Shown piece by piece: positions 28,401 to 35,168 of a stretch of 40,421 nucleotides of DNA. The position numbers were made by a program, and so were the translations under genes. Position 1 is the stretch's first letter. Each line of letters opens with the position of its first letter. The stretch comes from a virus. The DNA lies in IMG/VR virus record IMGVR_UViG_3300025127_000082, positions 1-40,421 of that record, one strand, 5' to 3'. The notes below the pieces were generated by a model that ran no database searches, had not been told where the DNA came from, and worked only from the letters and a program-made list of their open reading frames with translations.

Positions 28401-28500
28401 AGATACTTTAGAATCAATGGCACATCCGAAACCAACTGGGAAAACTCAGAAAAGGAATGAGGACAGATTAGATGCACTTGAAAACAAAATAAATAACTAA
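22495..28500 (+). CDS. Giant fibre/adhesin with N-terminal beta-helix-like domain and S74 chaperone (2001 aa)
   Basis: The N-terminus, PLNKLENFIKNVEGRILYVS followed by NSLTKPFKTIQRALLEAARFS, is a signature I recognise from marine T4-like phage structural proteins; it leads into a beta-helix-like region (TTILLMPGEHVVDNRPGF; GGVIVPRGTSLVGLDLRKTKIRP) to about residue 560. Several (P)HgL..G..i modules follow near residues 310, 670, 870 and 1245. Near 1433, FEYLGYGPG...NDKGDFYIGN repeats a module of the 1214-aa protein. Two FGD..DLEI.HD...VVTG modules lie at about 1605-1695 and 1780-1865. The C-terminus is an S74 domain with S1876-D1877 in VSDIRLKDEISPI and FAGVSAQEIQEVLPEVV, followed by a coiled-coil tail. 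It is expected to trimerise and self-cleave before the Ser. Confidence 0.85.
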   Translation: MPLNKLENFIKNVEGRILYVSPSDLDSTDSITNEGNSLTKPFKTIQRALLEAARFSYVKGNNNDLIERTTILLMPGEHVVDNRPGFGIKKESNVAKAILPGPTGAVQSDASIFNITKNSTFDLEQEDNILYKFNSVYGGVIVPRGTSLVGLDLRKTKIRPKYVPNPTTSYESDPKSAIFRITGTCYFWQFSVFDGDENGKVYTDNGDFSATNRVKPTFSHHKLTIFEYADGVNNYDRSGLTDLDMYYAKVSNAYNTASTRDIDQKFPATPDGFAKQRPEWEIVGAFADDPISITKIVSGDLPGVPSNKITVTTQNPHGLSVGTPIKIKNVRPEAYNVSTKVAFVDPDNERIFTYALDDFDQDLNPVGDASGNPGGQVIIETDTVSGASPYIFNISMRSVYGMNGLHADGSKADGFRSMVVAQFTGVSLQKDDRAFVKYIDTNRNYEGNLASDFFGDQLAEKSSSTNPSTVYHLDSGAIYRSGWETCHIKMSNDAILQIVSVFAIGYNKHFEALSGGDASITNSNSNFGQLALIADGFKKNAFDKDDTSFVTHYIPPKSIEQNVSSIDWLSIDVGVTTSLSTGGGNNSAKDRIYIFGFDNVDNEPPSLTQGYKVGAKDQDQLLVKINDVTYSSNILMSDGVTSSIKEYSVAAPISNIFQVVSGHALLTGEKVILQSKVGDLPENALENKVYFAIRLSTTTFSLASSLQDANNGEAVSMNGGVNLVVKSRVVDKNSGEAGSPIQFDSDNSQWFIHTNANSELFQQLNSLGTAGIGNRKISFIKRIADNRSIDEKLYKLRVTIPKETTNAKNPESGFVLQESSTTGLRTDADFTSKSRDIALTRQDFDFDRNSRFISTCSFDTGTKDVTIISSKPHNLNVGDLVTIKNVTDSVNTVGAANSGFNGSFTVDSVTDGLTFKYKPGKDIQTSPTNNFDNRTVNLPRFERTDLQSNIYTYRNIKISDHIGLEQDGIYHIIPLNASYAVPEEFTDLKFSQNVVDLYPQLDRDNEDDNPRPATSFALRNPVGQVSTNDLKKSITRETSDLFTKKLGIGLTVTSVTPTSAGLSTITLGNDHSLSGIVTAKLNSVSSGFNNGTFYNVKILTDVNSASSSNWKGTLATVNVTGGSFDYIDITNSGGGYSAGDIGYIDKAIVGTGGGDNQRRVKDKFDQNAVGLGASVLGYSSNLTIQITGSGITTDSYYRLTSVPSKNSIAIAKTTGDSEITTDQYAIVVGQAVSMFRAYTPAGSTTTEFIANSPHGLVVGNRFQYNDSDNNNLGTFVVKSKTSTTVFTATTHLPQGFFSGGFVLKHAFSANNATSDVDGENLSKRGVPIYGNEYAKLGASVAISDTTIQISLLNDQTGILNRFPYGSYIQIDDEIARVSKNSLSGSGNNKITIIRGVLGTSPAAHDNGSYIQKIKAIPIEFHRPSILRASGHTFEYLGYGPGNYSTALPQVQIKTLTEREEFLSQSQERSAGAVVYTGMNDKGDFYIGNNRKSALTGEEISFDVPIPTVTGADPSRLSVIFDEVTVKERLVVEGGKSNKQLSQFDGPVSFNEDVNIFNNVKISPTNDDDRESFDSSTGALVVDGGVGIAGTVNIGAGSSVFLPDNTKLLFGDDEDLEIVHDGNHSIIKDRGTGNLILMTSTLTVNNPGNTENIAIFSENTGTDDDGGAKLLHDNTLRFNTTSSGAVVTGILTASSATVSGSLTASTLFGDGAGLSNTGSTLTAGSGTQRLVLTSLTSGQMTDAATDAELTYNSSENVLNVGKLNVSGISTFNNQVFLPDGVKLEFGGASSNSDMEILHDTANSVIRETGAGNLFLQSDQVVNITKTNGAYIGEFSGTGAVKLHWNGASAGQRFETTQTGAKVTGSLSATDDIIAFVSDIRLKDEISPITKALEKVKSISGFTYKHNETAKVDCNVDTGDQRFAGVSAQEIQEVLPEVVKPAPSNNEYLTVQYEKLVPLLIEAIKELSAKVDTLESMAHPKPTGKTQKRNEDRLDALENKINN
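28488..28495 (+). promoter_or_regulatory. Possible late promoter element AATAAATA
   Basis: AATAAATA overlaps the last codons of the 2001-aa gene and ends 16 nt before the ATG at 28512, a spacing close to that of the elements at 1122-1129 and 1815-1822. A chance match within AAT/AAA codons cannot be excluded. Confidence 0.4.
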
Positions 28501-28511
28501 AAAGAATCACA

Positions 28512-30662
28512 ATGTCGAATTATAATAAATCGTTTAATTACCAAAATGGATTGCAAGTTGATGATGATCATCTTGTAGTAAATCCAAATGGTCTGGTTGG
28601 TATTGGTACATCAGTTCCTGAAAAATTACTTGATGTGAGAGGTAGTGCAAGTATATCTGGTATTCTTACAAGTTTTGGAGTTAATGTTGGAGCTGCGATT
28701 AGTGTTGGTCCAAGTATTATCATAGATGCTGCAAGTGGAATTATAACTGCAACTAAATTTGTCGGTGCTGCTGGTGACTTATCAGGAATAGTTGCAATTG
28801 CAACCGATGGATTCGTAGCTCAGGCAGGTTCTCTGTCAACGACAGCTAAAGTTGGTATATCTACCGATAATCCTGTTTTTGAATTGCAAGTTGGTGGTGA
28901 TCCAAATACACAAATTGGATTTGGTGTCACAGGGGGTAACGTTTTAATAAGTGGAATCACTACAACTCAAGATTTAGTCGTCACTGGTATTTTAACAACC
29001 AAAGATTTAGTGACTACGGGTCTTTCGACATTTTCAACAGTAAGTGTCACTGGATTTACAACAACAAATGATTTCTTTACTTCAGGTCTTTCTACATTCA
29101 CTGGTAATATAGATGCTAATGGTAATTTAGATGTAGATGGAACTACTGAACTTGATGGATTAAATGTTGATGGTTCTTCAACATTAGATGCTGTAACGAC
29201 TGATGGATTACTTGATATTAACGCTGGAGGTCAAGCAAATACATTTAAGATAGAGGATTTAACTTCTGGACGTGTTGTATTAGCTGGCACTGATGGTGAG
29301 ATAGAAGATAGTGCTAATTTAACATTTGATGGAAGCACACTCACTGTCACTGGTGGTGTCACAGTATCCACAAATATTGATGTAGATGGACAAACTCAAT
29401 TAGATGAGTTAAATGTTGCTGGTGTAACCACATTTAATGATGATGTAAAATTTACTGGTGATAATTATGATTTACAGTGGGATAAATCAGACGACGCACT
29501 TGAATTTGGAGATAACACGTTTGCTGTTTTTGGTGGTTCAGGAGATTTAAAAATCAGACACAACACCACTGTAAGTCCGAATATTTCACAAATAACAAAT
29601 AGAACAGACTCTGAACTTGAAATAGTTGCTAATCAGTTTACAATAAAAAGTGGAACTGGTGACAAAGATTTCTTAACTGCTACTGTAGGTGCTGCTACAA
29701 CAATATTTTATGATAATCAAATCAGACTTGAGACTATTGGAGCAGGTGTTTCTGTTTTCAATGAATTACAGATTGCGAGTTTGGATGGTGGAACATCGGC
29801 TTTATCAACTTCTTTCGCAAGTATAAGATATGGAGATGAAAGTGGTGGAGCAACAAATTCAACAAGAAGATCACTAGATTTTATCAATTATGATAGTGGT
29901 AATATCAATTACTATCTAAACGCTGGTGGATTTAATGGTAGTGGTAATTATAATTGGCACAGAGGATTTGGTAATGAATTAATGACTCTTACAGGAATTG
30001 GTTCATTAGGTATTGGTGTTAATGATCCTATTTCACTTCTTCATGTAGAGGGAACCTCAAGATTTACAGGATCTGCTGTTTTTACTAATAGTGTTGAAGT
30101 TCAATCATTAACAGGAAATGTGACACCCACACAAGTAAATGTAAGTGGTTTATCAACATTTGTTGGAGTTGTGACTGCAAAGAATGTTTTTACAGATAAT
30201 CTGTTTTCAAAAAATCACGATGTAAGTGGTATTGCAACAGCAAATACAGGACACATTACTGGCACTTTATCTGTCGGTGGTGCACCAAAAAATGGTCAAA
30301 ACTTTGATGTAAATGATGGATCTGTTTTTGGTGGTGCTGTTAATAGATTTTTTATTAATTCCACTGGTGAAGTTGGAATTAAGACAACAACAATACCTAT
30401 AGGTATTACAGTTAATGCTAGTGATGCTAGTGTTGCTGCCAAGGCAGTGGGTGTTGGTACAGTGACATTAAGATCATCAGTTGATTTAGCTGACGCTGGC
30501 ACCATTACAACTAGATTTATGATACCACCTCGTGTTTCTTCAACTGAAAGAGGAAGTTTAAGTGGTGTGGTTGCAGGTGCGATGATATATAATACAACAG
30601 ATAATAGACTAGAATATTATAATGGATCTGCGTGGAGACAAGTAACTGATGCTGCAATTTAA
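28512..30662 (+). CDS. Tail fibre protein (716 aa)
   Basis: A 716-residue fibre built like its neighbours. The N-terminus (NPNGLVGIGTSVPEKLLDVRGSAS) is a common start of fibre shafts. Residues 150-320 hold many VTG(I/L)(L/S)T(T/F) repeats and a nested DVDGTTELDGLNVDGSSTLD repeat. One copy of the shared FGGSGDLKIRHN...GAGVSV module lies at about 335-415. The C-terminal 60 residues (TRFMIPPRVSSTERGSLSGVVAGAMIYNTTDNRLEYYNGSAWRQV) form a small cap domain found at the ends of many phage fibres. There is no S74 chaperone domain, unlike the two larger fibres. It lies 3 nt upstream of the glycine-rich tip candidate, so a shaft-plus-tip arrangement is plausible. Confidence 0.8.
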   Translation: MSNYNKSFNYQNGLQVDDDHLVVNPNGLVGIGTSVPEKLLDVRGSASISGILTSFGVNVGAAISVGPSIIIDAASGIITATKFVGAAGDLSGIVAIATDGFVAQAGSLSTTAKVGISTDNPVFELQVGGDPNTQIGFGVTGGNVLISGITTTQDLVVTGILTTKDLVTTGLSTFSTVSVTGFTTTNDFFTSGLSTFTGNIDANGNLDVDGTTELDGLNVDGSSTLDAVTTDGLLDINAGGQANTFKIEDLTSGRVVLAGTDGEIEDSANLTFDGSTLTVTGGVTVSTNIDVDGQTQLDELNVAGVTTFNDDVKFTGDNYDLQWDKSDDALEFGDNTFAVFGGSGDLKIRHNTTVSPNISQITNRTDSELEIVANQFTIKSGTGDKDFLTATVGAATTIFYDNQIRLETIGAGVSVFNELQIASLDGGTSALSTSFASIRYGDESGGATNSTRRSLDFINYDSGNINYYLNAGGFNGSGNYNWHRGFGNELMTLTGIGSLGIGVNDPISLLHVEGTSRFTGSAVFTNSVEVQSLTGNVTPTQVNVSGLSTFVGVVTAKNVFTDNLFSKNHDVSGIATANTGHITGTLSVGGAPKNGQNFDVNDGSVFGGAVNRFFINSTGEVGIKTTTIPIGITVNASDASVAAKAVGVGTVTLRSSVDLADAGTITTRFMIPPRVSSTERGSLSGVVAGAMIYNTTDNRLEYYNGSAWRQVTDAAI

Positions 30663-30665
30663 CTT

Positions 30666-31673
30666 ATGACAATACCTGGTTCACAAACGAATATGTCGTT
30701 TAGGGATACGATTGAGGCTGAGTTCGGAGCTAATCCAGCAAGATCATTAGGAACGTATCGTATTTCTCAAACTGTTAATAAGTTAACTAATTTACCTTTA
30801 GACTCTGGTATACCACAGTCCGGAGAAATTAGATTTAGTCATTTTCGTGGAAAAAGCTTAAATGTTGTTGTTAATTTATATTCAGGTGGAAGAGAAGATC
30901 ATATTAATGCAAAGACTAATAAATGGAATAATAATTCCGTCACAGTGATTGGTAACTTTAGAGGTAAAAAAGAATCTGGATCCAAAATAATTATACACAT
31001 TGATAAAGAATTTAGATCACAAACTGGTCAAGAAAGAAGAGCTAATGGAGATAGATGTGCGGTAAGAACTGGGTCATGGAGTGCAATCGCAGGATCACTT
31101 ACAATTGATGTTGCAAATAACGGAAGATTAACTGGTGCCGGTGGAAGAGGTGGTAACGGTGGAAGAGGATATCAATTTGAGGGTGGACAACCAGGTGGGC
31201 ATGGTAGTAGTGCATTAGGAGTTGAGTATCCAGCTGTAGTTAACATAAATGGTGGACTTCTTCGTGCCGGATATGGTGGTGGTGGAGGTGGTGGATATGG
31301 AAGACAACGAGATAAACGTAAAGATAGAAAAGCCTCTGGTGGTGGAGGTGGTGGAGGTGCAGGACTTCCTTTTGGAGCAGGTGGTACTACGTCACAATCA
31401 CCAGGTCCCGGTGGTTCATATGTACCAGCAACTGGTGGAACACAAAGTAATGCAGTAACTTCTGGTGATGGTGGTAGAGGTGCAGTTAATGACAACCAAG
31501 CATATGGTGAGTCAGGTGGAGAAGGTGGACAAAATGGTAATCCTGCAGATGCTACGTCAGTTCCTGGTGGTGGAAATGGAAATGCTATAAGAAGATCAAA
31601 TGGTGGAATATCAGTTGCAGTCAACAATAGTGGCACATATATTGGTGGTCTGGGAAACGGAACTATCAATTAG
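30666..31673 (+). CDS. Glycine-rich adhesin, probable fibre tip (335 aa)
   Basis: Residues 1-75 carry a short domain (MSFRDTIEAEFG, SLGTYRISQTVN, SGEIRFSHFRGKS) that I recognise as an N-terminal attachment segment in other phage glycine-rich proteins. Residues 75-155 are a beta-rich domain. From about 158 to the end the protein is dominated by GGxGGxGG stretches, including two runs of seven Gly flanking a strongly basic insert (RQRDKRKDRK) near residues 212-225. Glycine-rich motifs separated by variable loops are the hallmark of polyglycine-helix adhesins such as the T2/T6-type gp38, which determine host range at the fibre tip. The position immediately after a fibre shaft gene fits. Homology to gp38 is not claimed; only the architecture is similar. 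Confidence 0.7.
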   Translation: MTIPGSQTNMSFRDTIEAEFGANPARSLGTYRISQTVNKLTNLPLDSGIPQSGEIRFSHFRGKSLNVVVNLYSGGREDHINAKTNKWNNNSVTVIGNFRGKKESGSKIIIHIDKEFRSQTGQERRANGDRCAVRTGSWSAIAGSLTIDVANNGRLTGAGGRGGNGGRGYQFEGGQPGGHGSSALGVEYPAVVNINGGLLRAGYGGGGGGGYGRQRDKRKDRKASGGGGGGGAGLPFGAGGTTSQSPGPGGSYVPATGGTQSNAVTSGDGGRGAVNDNQAYGESGGEGGQNGNPADATSVPGGGNGNAIRRSNGGISVAVNNSGTYIGGLGNGTIN

Positions 31674-31701
31674 TTTACATATATATTTTTTATGTTATAA
31701 T
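31674..31701 (+). promoter_or_regulatory. Sigma70-like promoter for the oxygenase operon
   Basis: TTTACA at 31674-31679, a 16-bp spacer, TATAAT at 31696-31701; the first ATG follows at 31724. The -35 starts at the stop codon of the adhesin gene, so the promoter fills the whole gap and marks the change from late structural genes to the oxygenase operon. Confidence 0.65.
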
Positions 31702-31723
31702 ATTGTTATGCGAGATTTCTTAC

Positions 31724-32302
31724 ATGACACAAGATAAGGATTTAATTCAACGTTATAATTATATTCTAACCCCTGACAACTGTGAAGAGGTTATAAAAAA
31801 CATTGAATATTTAAAAGATAATAATTTAATGTATTATGATAAGGAATATTTACATAAGCAAAATCATATGTCAATAAATTTGATAGATGATTGGGAGGTT
31901 GATTTATTAGCTACGAGTAAAATAGCAGATTTAATATTACCAAATATTAAAAATTGTGTTGATAATTATATAGAAACTTTTAGTGTATTGAAAGAATCTA
32001 AGTTTATATTATATGATTTAAAAATAAAAAAAATACCAATGGGTGGAGGATTTCATGCATGGCATTATGAAAATGGTGGAGTTCTCAATGCACAACGTGC
32101 ATTTGTGGTGCAAGTCTATTTAAATGATTCTTTTGACGGTGGTGAAACAGAATTTTTATATCAAAATCGTAGAGAACAGGCTCGTGCAGGTGACGTGCTT
32201 ATTTTTCCCGCTGGATTTACACATACACACAGAGGAAATCCACCGATAAATGGATCAAAATATATTGCTACAAGTTGGGGTATGATGCAAGATTATGACT
32301 AA
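31724..32302 (+). CDS. 2OG-Fe(II) oxygenase, prolyl-4-hydroxylase-like (192 aa)
   Basis: The protein is a double-stranded beta-helix dioxygenase by pattern. GGFHAWHYEN around residues 109-117 gives a H114-x-E116 iron pair (Glu instead of the usual Asp), followed by VQVYLNDSFDGGETEF, then AGDVLIFPAGFTHTHRG with the distal His (167 or 169) and GSKYIATSWG with a Lys at the 2OG-binding position. This layout is typical of the P4H-like proteins frequent in marine cyanophages, whose substrate is unknown. I chose the ATG at 31724; a TTG at 31703 would add seven residues but lies only 1 nt after the -10 box and is therefore unlikely. It is the first gene of an operon with overlapping ends; the next start overlaps its stop by 8 nt. 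Confidence 0.85.
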   Translation: MTQDKDLIQRYNYILTPDNCEEVIKNIEYLKDNNLMYYDKEYLHKQNHMSINLIDDWEVDLLATSKIADLILPNIKNCVDNYIETFSVLKESKFILYDLKIKKIPMGGGFHAWHYENGGVLNAQRAFVVQVYLNDSFDGGETEFLYQNRREQARAGDVLIFPAGFTHTHRGNPPINGSKYIATSWGMMQDYD

Positions 32303-33014
32303 CATTCAAATTTTTGATATTTTTCCTACGACAATTTATTCCAATAAAGTTTTACATCATGAGAAATACAAAAAAGCATTTTATGATGTATATTCAAAGT
32401 ATGATTATGAACAAGAAACTATTTGTAAAAATGGAGAAGAGTGGTATAATACTACAAGTGAAAACACTGGAAATCCTTACATACATCTTGACGAGAATCT
32501 TACAGAAATATTCGATGAGATTATTGAAAATGTAAAAACATATGTTCACGATGTTCTTGAATATGAGGATATATTTGATTTTATTATTACAAAAAGTTGG
32601 TTGTCAAGAGCGAGAGCTTCATATGAAAATATTCAATGGCATAATCATGCTAATAGTGATATATCATTTACATACTATTTAAATACACCACCCAATTCAC
32701 ATCGTTTACGTTTTTCTAATGATGCAAATATTAATGGATTATTAGCTGGATTAAATAAAAGTGATATAAAAGATGCAATTCGTAATACTAACAAGCATAA
32801 TGCCTCAACATTTTATATGGATCCACAAGAAGGAAATATAGTTTTATTTCCAAGTTCTTTGGCACATTCAACTGATAATGCACGAGATTTTGTTGGAGAG
32901 AGATTGGCAATAGTAGGGGATGTTATTCTAGTGTTTAAAGAAGATGGTGATAATGATTATTCGATGGGATATCTTAATCCAAAATATTGGAAAAAATACG
33001 AGAGTAAAAAATGA
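32295..33014 (+). CDS. Putative 2OG-Fe(II) oxygenase (239 aa)
   Basis: The N-terminus (IQIFDIFPTTIYSNKV) and the two core blocks match the 'putative 2OG-Fe(II) oxygenase' family seen in cyanophages. The blocks are NIQWHNHANSDISFTYYLNT (residues 113-131), and PQEGNIVLFPSSLAHSTDN (177-195) followed by GERLAIVGDVILVF. WHNHAN supplies the proximal His ligand(s), H191 is the distal His, and R203 is the candidate 2OG-binding residue. The acidic proximal ligand is not a clean HxD, so metal binding may differ or the D/N at 120-122 may serve. Substrate unknown. Genes on both sides overlap it by 4-8 nt, so it is co-translated. Confidence 0.8.
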   Translation: MTNIQIFDIFPTTIYSNKVLHHEKYKKAFYDVYSKYDYEQETICKNGEEWYNTTSENTGNPYIHLDENLTEIFDEIIENVKTYVHDVLEYEDIFDFIITKSWLSRARASYENIQWHNHANSDISFTYYLNTPPNSHRLRFSNDANINGLLAGLNKSDIKDAIRNTNKHNASTFYMDPQEGNIVLFPSSLAHSTDNARDFVGERLAIVGDVILVFKEDGDNDYSMGYLNPKYWKKYESKK

Positions 33015-33376
33015 AATTTATTTTTAAAATAGAGGAGTATCTATCTGAACGAAATAGTATTGTAATTAAAGCATGTAGATTACATTCACATAAACCAATT
33101 GATGATTATTTTTCTGTGATTGTTGATATGGATAGATTTAATTTTAATGATGATGATGACATAGAAGATTTCATTGATACTATGGTTAATGATGTTTTAA
33201 TTAATAAAATTAATAGTCAAGATCAAAGAGAACCTATTTTAGAATCAAATATACCAGATGAAGTTGATGTTGATGAACTTTTGAACTATCAATCTCTGGT
33301 TGGAAAGACTCTCATGGGTAAAACTACCAGATCTGGAAGACTTAAAAAGTTAAAGATGAGGAGAGTTCACCTATGA
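33011..33376 (+). CDS. Hypothetical protein (121 aa)
   Basis: A 121-residue protein overlapping both neighbours by 4 nt. The N-terminal half is beta-rich (KFIFKIEEYLSERNSIVIKA), the middle contains a very acidic run (NFNDDDDIEDFIDTMVND), and the C-terminus is basic (TTRSGRLKKLKMRR). I do not recognise the family. The charge segregation suggests a protein-interaction role. Co-translation with the oxygenase genes implies related expression but does not show related function. Confidence 0.65.
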   Translation: MKFIFKIEEYLSERNSIVIKACRLHSHKPIDDYFSVIVDMDRFNFNDDDDIEDFIDTMVNDVLINKINSQDQREPILESNIPDEVDVDELLNYQSLVGKTLMGKTTRSGRLKKLKMRRVHL

Positions 33377-33849
33377 TTATTTCAAGATATATGAAAAGGT
33401 TTGATTCATGGATGGCTTGTGCGTATAAAGCTGATGAAGGCACCGCTGGATATGAATTTCCACATGAAAGAGGTGTCATTTATCAATATGTTTATTATGG
33501 ATCAGCAAAGATTGCAAAACCATTTTCAGATGATGTCACGATCATCAAAGCAAATGGTAAATTAATTGATGTAAAAAAGTTTTATAGACAACATAATGTT
33601 TTCCATTTTTTAGAAAATACATCAATGTGGGGATTTAATACATTAAATGATGATGATGATTGGGATGGTAAACTTGTGGTTGAAGATAAAATAAAAGTGG
33701 ATTCAGAGTCTGTTTTGATTTGTCTTGATGGTCATCCAATCGTGAATAATATTGAATTAAAAAAATATGATTATGACGAATTGTCAATTGGAAAAGAATA
33801 TGATATACTGTTAAATAGTGGTGTATTAGCTTTGTTCACAAAATTATGA
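33373..33849 (+). CDS. Hypothetical protein, beta-rich (158 aa)
   Basis: A 158-residue protein with 4-nt overlaps on both sides. It has many predicted strands: GVIYQYVYYGSAKIAKPF, VTIIKANGKLIDVKKF, KLVVEDKIKVDSESVLICLDG and KEYDILLNSGVLALF. The VYYGSAKIA...I.ANGKLIDV and HPIVNN segments suggest a cupin-like beta barrel, as might be expected beside dioxygenases, but no metal-binding His set is complete, so this remains a guess. It may be a partner or a degenerate member of the cluster. Confidence 0.6.
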   Translation: MIISRYMKRFDSWMACAYKADEGTAGYEFPHERGVIYQYVYYGSAKIAKPFSDDVTIIKANGKLIDVKKFYRQHNVFHFLENTSMWGFNTLNDDDDWDGKLVVEDKIKVDSESVLICLDGHPIVNNIELKKYDYDELSIGKEYDILLNSGVLALFTKL

Positions 33850-34337
33850 TAACTAAACAAGATATCAAAGATTTATATGAGTGGGCTAAAGTAACTAAGT
33901 TTCCACTTTATAGATTACATAATCCAAGACCATATTCCAACAATCTTATTGATTACAGTTGGAATAAATTAGTAAATCGTAAAAATAGGACACTTATTCG
34001 TAAAAAATTTATGAATGAGAAAATTATAAAGATTCATGAGAATCACGAGATTTTGTGGTCTGCGATTGGTGTTTTCTATGCGGGTACAAGAGTAGAAAAA
34101 CACAAAGACCCTGATATTTTTAGTGAACCATATAAAAGAATACAGATACCTATAAAAATACCCGATAAAGAAAAATGTTATATGATATGGGAAGATGGTA
34201 GGAAAACACACTGGGAAGAGGGAGAACCTCAACTACACTATGTGATGGATTTAGAACATGAAGGACACAACTATTCTGATGAGGAAATGATATTTTTAAT
34301 GTTAGATATTAAAAAAGACACAGAAGTTTTTTTATGA
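33846..34337 (+). CDS. Aspartyl/asparaginyl beta-hydroxylase-like protein (163 aa)
   Basis: The core follows the AspH family pattern: SAIGVFYAGTRVEKHKDPD (residues 72-90) with the H86-x-D88 iron pair, KRIQIPIKIP (97-106), which corresponds to the 'R.HLPL' 2OG-binding strand, then MIWEDGRKTHWEEGE and HEGHNYSDEEMIFLMLDI (138-155), which corresponds to 'HeV.N.sd..Ri.L..D'. The distal His is H138 or H141. AspH enzymes hydroxylate Asp/Asn residues or acyl chains; the target here is unknown. It overlaps its upstream neighbour by 4 nt and precedes another oxygenase by 7 nt. Confidence 0.7.
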   Translation: MITKQDIKDLYEWAKVTKFPLYRLHNPRPYSNNLIDYSWNKLVNRKNRTLIRKKFMNEKIIKIHENHEILWSAIGVFYAGTRVEKHKDPDIFSEPYKRIQIPIKIPDKEKCYMIWEDGRKTHWEEGEPQLHYVMDLEHEGHNYSDEEMIFLMLDIKKDTEVFL

Positions 34338-34344
34338 ATTAATT

Positions 34345-34995
34345 ATGGAAAATTTACACGCAGATGCATTTGTTGAACCATTCCCACATCTCATAATAAA
34401 AGATTTTTATAATGATGATGAACTTAAATTGATATGGGAAGAATTAGATTTTTTGACAAAACCAAATAAATTAATGGGTACGAGAGAATATGGTGGTGTT
34501 GTCAATTATACAAATGCAAAAGCTTTAATATTAGATGATGTTTACTCAACAAAATATAGACCCATATCAAATATATTAACAACCACAAGAAAAATGTTTG
34601 ATACTGAAATACTAAATGCTTTTTCAAATGTGCATGATTGTCTGTCTATAGCTAAGTCTTGTAATTGGGATATTACAAAGGTGAGATATTATCATGATGG
34701 TGACGATTACAGACCACATGTAGATATGCAGATGCAGTTTCTTGCATTTTCATATTTTTTTAAGGAACCTAAGAAGTTTGAAGGTGGTGAGTTATATTTT
34801 CCTGATTATGATTATCAGTACTCATGTAATAATAACTCTATTATAATGTTACCTGGTTGGGTTAAACATGGAGTTAAAAAAGTTACTATCAAAGATTCAG
34901 ATTATTTTGATGGTTATGGTAGATATTCTATTACTACATTTTTTTCTCACAAAGAACGATCAAAAAATGTAGATAGACTTAACTATAATTTTTAA
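34345..34995 (+). CDS. 2OG-Fe(II) oxygenase, P4H-type (216 aa)
   Basis: This is the most canonical dioxygenase of the cluster. VRYYHDGDDYRPHVDMQ (residues 113-129) contains H125-x-D127, followed by a sheet segment and KFEGGELYFPDYDY (144-157), then NNSIIMLPGWVKHGVKKV (163-180) with distal H175 and GRYSITTFF with R193 for 2OG. These are the classic HxD...H...R ligands of prolyl-4-hydroxylase-type enzymes. It is the last gene of the oxygenase operon; a terminator follows at 35076. Substrate unknown. Viral P4H-like enzymes have been suggested to act on proteins or on DNA-repair substrates, but nothing here decides that. Confidence 0.88.
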   Translation: MENLHADAFVEPFPHLIIKDFYNDDELKLIWEELDFLTKPNKLMGTREYGGVVNYTNAKALILDDVYSTKYRPISNILTTTRKMFDTEILNAFSNVHDCLSIAKSCNWDITKVRYYHDGDDYRPHVDMQMQFLAFSYFFKEPKKFEGGELYFPDYDYQYSCNNNSIIMLPGWVKHGVKKVTIKDSDYFDGYGRYSITTFFSHKERSKNVDRLNYNF

Positions 34996-34998
34996 AAA

Positions 34999-35033
34999 AA
35001 CAAATATACATACATACCTTTGTATGGTTTGTT
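34999..35033 (+). other. Small hairpin in the intergenic region 34996-35201
   Basis: CATAC (35013-35017) pairs with GTATG (35022-35026) around a CTTT loop, and AACAAA (34999-35004) with TTTGTT (35028-35033) outside it, with an 8-nt bulge on the 5' side. It follows directly on the last oxygenase stop. It lacks a T tract and is followed by CCGAAGGG, which can pair in part with CCTT in the loop, so two alternative folds exist. It may be an mRNA 3'-end stabiliser or part of a small RNA. The AT-rich composition makes chance possible. Confidence 0.35.
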
Positions 35034-35075
35034 CCGAAGGGTATATTTAATCGTTAAAGGGATCAAAAATGTAGG

Positions 35076-35108
35076 AGTCTTACTTGTTTCAAAGTGAGAC
35101 TTTTTTTT
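35076..35108 (+). terminator. Rho-independent terminator after the oxygenase operon
   Basis: AGTCTTACTT (35076-35085) pairs with AAGTGAGACT (35092-35101) over ten positions with one G-T pair, a six-base loop, and eight T (35101-35108). It is a strong terminator for the upstream operon. Confidence 0.9.
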
Positions 35109-35143
35109 ATATGGTAACACATGGTCAGTTAACATAGTGGCAC

Positions 35144-35168
35144 ACCCCCTTACACAGGGGGTTTTTTT
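35144..35168 (+). terminator. Terminator half of terminator-promoter composite 1
   Basis: ACCCCC (35144-35149), loop TTACACA, GGGGGT (35157-35162), followed by a run of seven T to 35168. It sits only 35 nt after the first terminator. The loop also provides the -35 element of the promoter that follows. Confidence 0.8.

Noticed and set aside
31172-31669. Pro-rich antisense ORF opposite the glycine-rich adhesin
   Set aside because: Gly codons (GGT/GGA) read on the other strand give Pro/Ser; this is a mirror of the adhesin.
31703-31723. TTG start adding seven residues to the first oxygenase
   Set aside because: It lies 1 nt after the -10 box, so it would be outside the predicted transcript; ATG 31724 gives the family's usual start.
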